A stretch of 64,000 nucleotides of DNA, taken from the NCBI GenBank assembly GCA_047967505.1, contig CM106540.1; one strand, given 5' to 3'. The notes under the pieces were generated by a model. It worked only from the letters and a program-made list of their open reading frames with translations, was not told the origin of the DNA and ran no database searches. Shown piece after piece: positions 54,871 to 64,000 of the stretch; the stretch's first letter is position 1, and the number at the start of each line of letters is the position of its first letter. The DNA is from Dipteris shenzhenensis (lineage: Eukaryota; Polypodiophyta; Polypodiopsida; Gleicheniales). The translations under genes were made by a program, and so were the position numbers.

Positions 54871-57689
54871 ATCAGGATATCTCTGGAGATTTCCTCTTTG
54901 TATGTAATAAATGCTTTTAATCCATCTATTTCACAATTAGACCTCTCATTAAATTCTTGTATAGGAGCCCATGTTGGATACCTTTCCTTGCTGGGAATTG
55001 AAGTTAAGAGACTGTAAGGTTCTTCAGGTTCCCATTTTGTATCATGAGAATACTGTTGCCATTGCATTACGGGTTTTTCATCTTTTAAAAAAAAACGAAA
55101 GTAGTGTGGATTGGTATGACCTGTCAATGCATCACCACCCGTTTGTATGAAAGGTAGAATGAAGCTCTTCCAATCATACATTCTTTCGAGCCTCTCACAT
55201 ACTGTACTTTCCTTACGACCACCAACTTGCCTGCCACATCTTCTTACCAAGTCATCTATTGTCTCCACATCCTTGCATTTAAGCTCCCTTGAGACTGTGC
55301 TAAAAACTTGATCGATATCCTCATGTGTATGCCCAACATACAAAAATCCACATTCGACCTCATTGAAGATTCGATGAGCAACTAGCATGGAGCAGAAGGC
55401 AAACATAAGTACATTCTTATTTTCTCGCCAGCAATTATCAGCTTGTATTCTCAAAGTCGGTGGCAGGCGACCTTTTTCTGCATGTACATTGCGAATTGCC
55501 TTCATAATAGATGTTACAACCTGATTGCTATCATGTAGATGCAAGGAATCAATCCATATATCTGCAAAGAACTTAATTCCATGCACTAACACTCCACATA
55601 GATGTGTCTTTAGAAAGTGCTTTCCTTGTAATTTAGGTGGAGTGGCAACAAAACGAGGCAATGTTGTTGTATTCTGATCCATGCCATCTACAATAAGACA
55701 CATGTAGTCATCAGGATGCGAAATAGCTTGCTCCTTCCAAAATGCATATTTTTGTCTGGAATGTCGAATAAGGTCATGATGAGATTTTCGGTTTTTTTTG
55801 TATAATTCCCTTTGATTTGGACATGTTGCACTCTCAATCGCTCGCTTTAAATCATCACAGACATTGCACTTTGACATTTTTTGCCTCCTTGGGATTTTAA
55901 CATATCCAAAGTTCTTCTTCCAAAGAGTATACAAAGTATGAGAAGAAGCTACAGCATCCCCTCTTTGCCTTTGCTTTTCTGCAATAGAGTCAAATACTTC
56001 GAGCTTTGTCAAGCCCATTGGAAGGTGCATTTCAGTGATCGCGTCACCGTTAGGGAGTTTGGTAGATATATGGGGTTGAGGCAAAGCATTTTCATGTATG
56101 AAGTCTTGTAAAATTGCTGCTGCCCTGACAGTTGAGATTCTTGATTTGGACCTTCCTCTATTACCGTGAATGCTAAATTTGTTGCCGCCCTTTGCCTTGG
56201 TGACTAAATCCCAATATGTACCATGGGATAATCCAGTAATATTGCGATATGCCTTATTGCAAATCCTTTTTCCATTTACGAGAGGTTTTACCTTTTGTCT
56301 TGAACTTAGCCTTTTATTGCCATTCTGAAGAAAGCAAGAGAGACTTGTGAGAAGGTATTCATTTCTTTCGCTTCCCCTTCTTTGCCACACGTGTCCTCTA
56401 CATTCCCTGATGTCTGCAAGATCAATGAAGCGCATACATCTTCGCTTGCAACATAGATATCCCAATGCATTTAACATGTTCTCCTCCTTCATTACTCTCT
56501 TCCTCTTTGGTTGCTTTTGTGGATCTGCCTGGATTCTCTTTCTCTTCATGCATATGTATGACCGTTTTCGTTCCTCGTACACATTGTTATCTGTATTTAT
56601 GCACTTCTTCTCCTCACATTTGTTTGTAACCAAGCATCCATGATTGGTCGTTGCATCCTTGTTCATATCACAATCAAAGTTAAATACTGAATAATCCTCT
56701 GTTGATCTCATCCTCATTTTTAACATACTCTTAGGACCATTCAATGAATTCAATATTCTACGAGAGTATTGAGAACCTTGAAACTCTTCCACTCCTGAGA
56801 GAACATCACTCATTGGGACATCTTGCATGGATTTCACAAATCCACAACCTTGATTGACACCAGGTTTGTTAATATGCATGAACTCATCCACACTTGACAA
56901 GACATCGCTATTGAAACCTTTGCCCTTCTCACTGTGCAAGAATTCATCCACCCCAGATAAGGCTTCGCTTCTAAAATCATTTTGTTTCTTGGAACCAATG
57001 AACTCATCCACTCCAGATAAGATGTCACTTCTATAATTGAGTATATTGAAATCATCCACATTTGAAGTGATAGAGCCTGGCACATGGGCACGCTTTTTAG
57101 GTCCTTTGATATTGTAGTATGCGTTGTCTTTATCATTGAAAACCACGTGCCTCTTTCTCATGTTTAAAAATTGCATGCTCCATCTCATATTCTTGCCTAC
57201 CTCATAGTAGGGATCACATAAGGATGTTATGTTATCAACCATACCATCATCAGTGACTTTTAGAATCCTCATCTGCGCAAATGACCATTGCTCCACTTGT
57301 TCAAATCCCAATACTTCACCTTCTGCTACAATCTTATTTGCAAATGATCTCATTTGTAGAATGTCCCCTATAGTAAAATCCAAGGTGGTGCACTTTGTAT
57401 TCTTGATAATGTCTGTTGCATAAGTCTCATCTTTGTCCCATGCTATAAATGATTTGTTGGATGTATTGTAGGGCATAACATCTCCAAGTGTTTCCATATC
57501 TCCACATTTATACTTTAGCTCAACATGTGCGCTAAGAATCTTTGATACAGTAACTGCTACCTTATCTTCGCCAAGTCTTCGAAAGTGGCAAAGAGAATTG
57601 GGATCACTATCATGGATTGTAGCAAATGCAACTGCTTCTCTTTTGCTACATAAAATCACATCCATCCCTGGAACAAAATCTATAGCCAT
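54834..57689 (-). CDS. Large transposase-like protein, family A (DUF7869-like)
   Basis: 951 codons from the first in-frame Met at 57689. The frame is open 10 codons further to an acceptor-like GTTGCCACTGCAG (about 57721-57733), so a 5' exon may exist. In order: an N-terminal domain (1-190); four copies of a SDVLSGVDEF-type motif (221-303); a basic stretch with two KRKR clusters (382-402); a Cys-rich part (410-435); a helix-rich region (490-590); CNVCDD (608-613); and an RNase-H-like core. The core has LIVDGMDQ (D668), RIQADNC-RENKN (D751) and VGHTHEDIDQVF (E790, D791, D793), a D-83-D-39-E spacing like DDE transposases and integrases. From memory it resembles the DUF7869 proteins of seed-free plants and animals. 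The role is inferred, not proven. The frame is uninterrupted, unlike copies B. Satellite lies about 110 bp upstream. Confidence 0.8.
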   Translation of the reverse strand: MAIDFVPGMDVILCSKREAVAFATIHDSDPNSLCHFRRLGEDKVAVTVSKILSAHVELKYKCGDMETLGDVMPYNTSNKSFIAWDKDETYATDIIKNTKCTTLDFTIGDILQMRSFANKIVAEGEVLGFEQVEQWSFAQMRILKVTDDGMVDNITSLCDPYYEVGKNMRWSMQFLNMRKRHVVFNDKDNAYYNIKGPKKRAHVPGSITSNVDDFNILNYRSDILSGVDEFIGSKKQNDFRSEALSGVDEFLHSEKGKGFNSDVLSSVDEFMHINKPGVNQGCGFVKSMQDVPMSDVLSGVEEFQGSQYSRRILNSLNGPKSMLKMRMRSTEDYSVFNFDCDMNKDATTNHGCLVTNKCEEKKCINTDNNVYEERKRSYICMKRKRIQADPQKQPKRKRVMKEENMLNALGYLCCKRRCMRFIDLADIRECRGHVWQRRGSERNEYLLTSLSCFLQNGNKRLSSRQKVKPLVNGKRICNKAYRNITGLSHGTYWDLVTKAKGGNKFSIHGNRGRSKSRISTVRAAAILQDFIHENALPQPHISTKLPNGDAITEMHLPMGLTKLEVFDSIAEKQRQRGDAVASSHTLYTLWKKNFGYVKIPRRQKMSKCNVCDDLKRAIESATCPNQRELYKKNRKSHHDLIRHSRQKYAFWKEQAISHPDDYMCLIVDGMDQNTTTLPRFVATPPKLQGKHFLKTHLCGVLVHGIKFFADIWIDSLHLHDSNQVVTSIMKAIRNVHAEKGRLPPTLRIQADNCWRENKNVLMFAFCSMLVAHRIFNEVECGFLYVGHTHEDIDQVFSTVSRELKCKDVETIDDLVRRCGRQVGGRKESTVCERLERMYDWKSFILPFIQTGGDALTGHTNPHYFRFFLKDEKPVMQWQQYSHDTKWEPEEPYSLLTSIPSKERYPTWAPIQEFNERSNCEIDGLKAFITYKEEISRDILIRSLLGENTLPL
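56781..57029 (-). repeat. 60-bp coding repeats: four SDxLSGVDEF motifs
   Basis: Motifs at 57029-57000 (SDILSGVDEF), 56969-56940 (SEALSGVDEF), 56909-56880 (SDVLSSVDEF) and 56810-56781 (SDVLSGVEEF). The first three are spaced exactly 20 residues (60 bp) apart, and the fourth is 33 residues further on. Base differences between copies preserve the peptide, which hints at selection on the motif. Confidence 0.85.
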
Positions 57690-57722
57690 CTCCTTTGTGA
57701 GAGTCCTTCGCAAGCAAGCTGC

Positions 57723-57811
57723 AGTGGCAACAATTACATAAATATTAGTCTCTTTTTAATAATCTACTTATTTATTATAATTTTTAATTAGTACTTAATT
57801 TATTAGTGGGA
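57723..57811 (-). other. AT-rich end of element A next to satellite
   Basis: About 90 bp of very AT-rich sequence, read on the minus strand as a branch-site/polypyrimidine-like stretch before the acceptor CTGCAG. It then meets the satellite near 57812. No 5' exon, promoter or inverted end matching GGTGTTCT is visible, so the copy is probably truncated here. Confidence 0.45.
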
Positions 57812-60800
57812 GAAGTTATGCGATCAAATACTCATCAGATGGACATGCCAAGTTATCCTTTGCATGGTCAATCTAGCATTAAATACTATTTTTGCTCTAG
57901 TGTCATGCACATCCGTAAAAAAACATGAGCCTACTAGGTACGTTATCCAATCAAACACTAGGTACGGATGCGGGTGCCACTTTGCATGTAAGTCAATTCC
58001 ACCTAGTTGAGGTGTACAAAAAGTGTTGTGCCCATCGGATATGCTTTGCATGGTCCATCGAGCATTAAATACTATTTTTGCTCCTATCATGCACATCCAT
58101 AAAAAAAACACGCTGCTAGGTGTGTTATCCGATTAAGTACTTATGCGATGGGAATGCCACTTTGCATGTAAGTCAATTCCACCTAGTTGAAGGTGTGTGC
58201 AAAGTATTGTGCCCATCCAATATGCTTTGCATTGTCGATCAAGCATAACACACTATTTCTGCCTTACTGTCATGCACAACCATATAAAAACATGGCCATA
58301 GGTGTGTTATTCAAATAAGTACTTATCAGATGGGGGCTCCACTTTGCACGCAAGTCCGTTTTAACTACATTGAGGTGCATGCAAAGTATTGTCACCATCG
58401 GATATGATTTGCATGGTCGATCACGCATTATACACCATTTTTTCCCTAATGATATGCACATTCGCACAAAAACACGCCATTAGGTGTGTTATCTGACCAA
58501 GTACTTATCGGATGGGTGTGCCTCATTGAGAACATTTCAATACCACCTAGGTTGAGGCGTAAAAAAAGTTTTGTGCCCATTGGATATCCTTTGCATGGTC
58601 GATCGAGCATTAAATACCATTTTTGCCTTAGTGCCATGCACATTCGTCAAAAAACGCAGTCCTAGATGTGTTATTCAGACTAGTACTTATCGGATGGGGG
58701 CTCCAGTTTGCACGCAAGTCTGTTTCAACTAGGTTGAGGTGTGTGCAAAGTATTGTCACCATCAGATATGATTTGCATGGTCGATCACGCATTATACACC
58801 GTTTTTCCCTAGTGGTATGCACATCCGCAAAAAAACACGCCCTTAGGTATGTTATCTGACCAAGTACTTATCGGATGGGTGTACCTCTTTGACAAAATTT
58901 TAATACCACCTAGGTTGAGGTATAAGAAAAGTATTATGCCCATCGGATATGCTTTGCATGGTCGATCGAGCATTAAATACCATTTTTGCCTTAGTGCCAT
59001 GCACATTCGTAAAAAAACACGCTGCTAGGTGTGTTATCCGATCAAGAACTTATGCAATGGGAATGCCACTTTGCATGTGAGTCAATTACAACTAGTTGAA
59101 GATGTGTGCAAATTATCGTGGCCATCCAATATGATTTCCATGGCTGATTGAGCATTAAATACCATTTTTGCCTTAGTGCCATGCACATCCGTAAAAAAAC
59201 ACGCTGCTAGGTGTGTTATCTGATCAAGCACTTATGCGATGGGCGTGCCACTTTGCATGTAAGTCAATTACACCTAGTTGAAGGTGTGTGCAAAGTATTG
59301 TGTTCATCGGATATGCTTTGTATTGTCGATCGAGCATAACACATTGTTTCTGCCTTAGTGTCATGCACAACCATATAAAAATACGGCCATAGGTGTGATA
59401 TTCAAATAAGTACTTATCAGATGGGGGATCCACTTTGCACGCAAGTTCGTTTCAACTACGTTGAGGTGCATGCAACGTATTGTCACCATCAAATATGATT
59501 TGCATGGTCGATCACGCATTATATACTATTTTTTTCCTAATGATATGCACATCCGCAAAAAAACACGCCATTAGGTGTGTTATTTGACCAAGTACTTATC
59601 GGATGGGTGTGCCTCATTGAGAACATTTCAATACCACCTAGGTTGAGGCGTACGAAAAGTTTTGTGCCCATCGGATATCCTTTGCATGGTCTATCGAGCA
59701 TTAAATACTATTTTTACTCTAGTGTCATGCACATCCGTCAAAAAACACGTTTCTAGGTATGTTATAGGATCAAGCACTTATGGGATGGGCATGCCACTTT
59801 GCATGTAAGTCGATTCTAGCTAGTTGAAGGTGTGTGCAAAGTATCGTGCCCATCGGATATGCTTTGCATGGTCGATCGAGCATTAAATACCATTTTTGCC
59901 TTAGTGCCATGCACATCCGTAAAAAAACACGCTGCTAGGTGTGTTATTTGATCAAGCACTTATGCGATGGGCGTGCCACTTTGCATGTAAGTCAATTACA
60001 CCTAGTTGAAGGTGTGTGCAAAGTATTGTATTCATCGGATATGCTTTGCATTGTCGATCAAGCATAACACACCGTTTTTGCCTTAGTGTCATGCACAACC
60101 ATATAAAAACACGGCCATAGGTGTGTTATTCAAATAAGTACTTATCAGATGGGGGCTCCACTTTGCACGCAAGTCCGTTTTAACTACATTGAGGTGCGTG
60201 CAAAGTATTGTCACCATCGGATATGATTTGCATGGTCGATCACGCATTATACACCATTTTTTTCCTAATGATATGCACATCCGCAAAAATACACGCCATT
60301 AGGTGTGTTATCTGACCAAGTACTTATCGAATGGGTGTGCCTCATTGAGAAAATTTCAATACCACCTAGGTTAAGGCGTAAGAAACGTTTTGTGTCCATC
60401 GGATATGCTTTGCATGGTCGATCGAGCATTAAATACTATTTTTGCTCTAGTGTCATGCACATCCGTCAAAAAACACGTTGCTAGGTATGTAATCCAATCA
60501 AGCACTTATGGGATGCGCGTGCCGCTTTGTATATAAGTCTATTCCACCTAGTTGAAGGTGTGTGCAAAGTATCGTGCCCATCGGATATGCTTTGCATGGT
60601 GGATCGAGCATTAAATACCATTTTTGCCTTAGTGCCATGCACATCCGTAAAAAAACACGCTACTAGGTGTGTTATCTGACCAATTACATATCGGATGGGT
60701 GTGCCTCATTGCGAACATTTCAATACCACCTAGGTTGAGGCATACGAAAAGTTTTGTGCCCATCGGATATGCTTTGCATGGTCGATCGAGCATTAAATAC

Positions 60801-63800
60801 TATTTTTGCTCTAGTGTCATGCACATCCGTCAAAAAACACGCTTCTAGGTATGTTATCCGATCAAGAACTTATGGGATGGGCGTGCCACTTTGCATGTAA
60901 GTCGATTCCACCTAGTTGAAGTTGTGTGCAAAGTATTGTGCCCATCGGATATGCTTTGCATTGTCGATCAAGCATAAAACACCGTTTTTATCTTAGTGTC
61001 ATGCACATTCGTAAAAAAACGCAGTCCTAGATGTGTTATTCAAACTAGTACTTATCGGATAAGGGCTCCAATTTGCATGCAAGTCCGTTTCCACTAGGTT
61101 GAGGTGTGTGCAAAGTATTGTCACCATCGGATATGATTTGCATGGTTGATCACGCATTATACACCGTTTTTTTCCTAGTGGTATGCACATCCGCAAAAAA
61201 ACACGCCCTTAGGTATGTTATCTGACCAAGTACTTATCGGATGGGTGTGCCTCTTTGACAACATTTTAATACCACCTAGGTTGAGGTATGAGAAAAGTAT
61301 TATGCCCATCGGATATGCTTTGCATGGTCGATCGAGCAGTAAATACCATTTTTGCCTTAGTGCCATGCACATCCGTAAAAAAACATGCTGCTAGGTGTGT
61401 TATCCGATCAAGCACTTATGCGATGGGAATGCCACTTTGCATGTAAGTCAATTCCACCTAGTTGAAGGATCGTGCCAATCGCGGATATGCTTTGCATGGT
61501 CGATCGAGCATTAAATACCATTTTTGCCTTAGTGCCATGCACATCCGTTAAAAAACACACTTCTACGTTTGTTATCTGATCAAGCACTTATGCGATGGGC
61601 GTGCCACTTTTCATGTAAGTCAATTCCACCTAGCTGAAGGTTTGTGCAAAGTATTGTGCCCATCGGATATGCTTTGCATGGTCGATCGACCATTAAATAC
61701 TATTTTTGCTCTAGTTTCATGCACATCCGTAAAAAAACACGCTGATAGGTATGTTATCCAATCAAGCACTTACGGGATGGGCGTGCCACTTTGCATGTAA
61801 GTCAATTCCACCTAGTTAAAGGTATGTGCAAAGTATTGTGCCCATCGGATATGCTTTGCATGGTTGATCGAGCATTAAATACCATTTTTGCCTTAGTGCC
61901 ATGCACATCCGTAAAAAAATACGATGCTAGGTGTGTTAGTTGATCAAGCACTTATGCGATGGGCGTGCCACTTTGCATGTAAGTTAATTCCACCTAGTTG
62001 AAGGTGTGTGCAAAGTATTGTGCCCATCGGATATGCTTTGCATTGTCGATCAAGCATAACACACTGTTTTTGCCTTAGTGTCATGCACAACCATATAAAA
62101 ACACGGCCATAGGTGTGTTATTCAAATAAATACTTATCAGATGAGGCCTCCACTTTGCACGCAAGTCCGTTTTAACTACGTTGAGGTGCGTGCAAAGTAT
62201 TGTCACCATCGGATATGATTTACATGGTCGATCACGCATTATACACCGTTTTTTCCCTAGTGGCATGCACATTCGCAAAAAAACACGCCCTTAGGTATGT
62301 TATCTGACCAAGTACTTATCAGATGGGTGTGCCTCTTTGACAAAATTTTAATACAACCTAAGTTGAGGTATAGGTAAAGTATTATGCCCATCAGATATGC
62401 TTTGCATGGTCGATCGAGCATTAAATTCCATTTTTGCCTTAGTGCCATGCACATCCGTAAAAAAACACGCTGCTAGGTGTGTTATCCGATCAAGCACTTA
62501 TGCGATGGGCGTGCCACTTTTCATGTAAGTCAATTCCACCTAATTTAAGGTGTGTGCAAAGTATTGTGCCCATCGGATATGCTTTGCATGGTCGATCGAC
62601 CATTAAATACTATTTTTGCTCTAGTTTCATGCACATCCGTAAAAAAACACGCTGATAGGTATGTTATCCAATCAAGCACTTACGGGATGGGCGTGCCACT
62701 TTGCATGTAAGTCAATTCCACCTAGTTAAAGGTATGTGCAAAGTATTGTGCCCATCGGATATGCTTTGCATGGTTGATCGAGCATTAAATACCATTTTTG
62801 CCTTAGTGCCATGCACATCCGTAAAAAAATACGATGCTAGGTGTGTTATCTGATCAAGCACTTATGCGATGGGCGTGCCACTTTGCATGTAAGTTAATTC
62901 CACCTAGTTGAAGGTGTGTGCAAAGTATTGTGCCCATCGGATATGCTTTGCATTGTCGATCAAGCATAACACACTGTTTTTGCCTTAGTGTCATGCACAA
63001 CCATATAAAAACACGGCCATAGGTGTGTTATTCAAATAAATACTTATCAGATGAGGCCTCCACTTTGCACGCAAGTCCGTTTTAACTACGTTGAGGTGCG
63101 TGCAAAGTATTGTCACCATCGGATATGATTTACATGGTCGATCACGCATTATACACCGTTTTTTCCCTAGTGGCATGCACATTCGCAAAAAAACACGCCC
63201 TTAGGTATGTTATCTGACCAAGTACTTATCAGATGGGTGTGCCTCTTTGACAACATTTTAATACAACCTAAGTTGAGGTATAGGTAAAGTATTATGCCCA
63301 TCAGATATGCTTTGCATGGTCGATCGAGCATTAAATTCCATTTTTGCCTTAGTGCCATGCACATCCGTAAAAAAACACGCTGCTAGGTGTGTTATCCGAT
63401 CAAGCACTTATGCGATGGGAATGCCACTTTGCATGTAAGTCAATTCCACTTAGTTGAAGGTGTGTGCAAAGTATCGTGCCCATCGAATATGCTTTGCATG
63501 GTCGATCGAGCATTAAATTCCATTTTTGCCTTAGTGCCATGCACATCCGTAAAAAAACACGCTGCTAGGTGTGTTATCTGATCAAGCACTTATGCGATGG
63601 GCGTGCCACTTTGCATGTAAGTCAATTCCACCTATTTAAAGGTATGTGCAAAGTATTGTGCCCATCGGATATGCTTTGCATGGTGGATCAAGCATTAAAT
63701 ACCATTTTTACCTTAGTGCCATGCACATCCGTAAAAAAACACGCTGCTAGGTGTGTTATCTGATCAAGCACTTATGCGATGGGCGTGCCACTTTGCATGT

Positions 63801-64000
63801 AAGTTAATTCCACCTAGTTGAAGGTGTGTGCAAAGTATTGTGCCCATCGGATATGCTTTGCATTGTCGATCAAGCATAACACACTGTTTTTGCCTTAGTG
63901 TCATGCACAACCATATAAAAACACGGCCATAGGTGTGTTATTCAAATAAATACTTATCAGATGGGGCCTCCACTTTGCACGCAAGTCCGTTTTAACTACG
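57812..64000 (-). repeat. ~182-bp satellite with 910-bp higher-order repeat, block S9
   Basis: About 34 monomers run to the window edge. A monomer variant containing CAAGCATAACACACTGTTTT recurs at about 62051, 62961 and 63871, exactly 910 bp apart (five monomers). The segments 62081-62454 and 62991-63364 are almost identical. Earlier copies of the same variant at about 58246, 59334 and 60062 are 6 and 4 monomers apart, so the order is less regular towards 57.8 kb. Short minus-strand frames of 64-65 codons recur with the monomers and are not genes. Confidence 0.9.

Noticed and set aside
52525-57811. Terminal inverted repeats for element A
   Set aside because: I compared the 3' end (GGTGTTCT) with the sequence next to the satellite at about 57.8 kb and found no complement. 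Either the 5' end is truncated or the element has no such repeats.
57812-63763. Many minus- and plus-strand frames of 60-65 codons in the satellite, similar to each other
   Set aside because: They recur with the monomer, whose length is not a multiple of three, so each frame ends after about one monomer. The similarity is that of the DNA repeat. No start context or domain supports coding.
57812-64000. CRISPR-like array
   Set aside because: The repeats are contiguous 182-bp monomers without unique spacers, in a plant genome.
1-64000. tRNA, rRNA or snRNA genes
   Set aside because: I looked for tRNA T-loop words and conserved rRNA segments and saw none; a covariance-model scan would be needed to exclude them fully.

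Overview
This window reads as nuclear DNA of a land plant, from a gap-rich, transposon-rich intergenic region. The evidence is a plant-type microsomal cytochrome P450 of the CYP85 clan with three exons and short GT-AG introns, Copia and Ty3/Gypsy retrotransposon pieces, a Copia-type element with an initiator-Met-tRNA primer site and 5-bp target duplications, and a satellite of about 182 bp with higher-order periodicity. From memory, the large transposase-like family seen here is common in ferns, lycophytes and bryophytes. A seed-free plant or a gymnosperm is therefore my guess, with low confidence. Apart from the P450, I see no intact, clearly host-type gene.

Layout. 1-2.3 kb: spacer with a broken, unrecognised gene piece. 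2.3-4.7 kb: block C, carrying a decayed Copia gag. 4.7-7.7 kb: satellite (+ orientation) interrupted by a ~700-bp insert. 7.7-10.4 kb: block B', probably a non-autonomous LTR element. 10.4-13.6 kb: broken transposase-like copy B-left (- strand) with a 247-bp MITE in it. 13.8-14.5 kb: a head-to-head tandem array. 14.6-15.7 kb: Ty3/Gypsy remnant. 15.7-17.4 kb: satellite. 17.4-18.8 kb: 3' end of transposase-like family A. 19.5-19.9 and 23.8-26.1 kb: Copia pol pieces. 26.1-31.6 kb: copy B-right (+ strand), split by a complete gag-only LTR element with two LTRs that look identical. 31.6-38.6 kb: spacer with several minisatellites. 38.6-40.3 kb: the P450. 41.9-44.8 kb: inverted copy of B'. 44.8-52.5 kb: inverted satellite, insert and block C copies, rearranged. 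52.5-57.8 kb: family A with a 951-codon ORF. 57.8-64 kb: satellite (- orientation) with a 910-bp higher-order repeat.

How it fits together. The window is a long-range inverted duplication. Blocks C, satellite, B', B and the A 3' end on the left recur in opposite orientation on the right, around a central region holding the P450. Insertions date the events relative to one another: the MITE is in both B copies, whereas the gag-only retroelement is only in B-right and so arrived after the B duplication. The most interesting object is family A/B. It is a large, poorly described, probably RNase-H-fold transposase-like protein with a conserved D...DN...GHTHEDID signature, a repeated 10-residue motif, a C-terminal domain in a second reading frame, and two diverged subfamilies in this one window.
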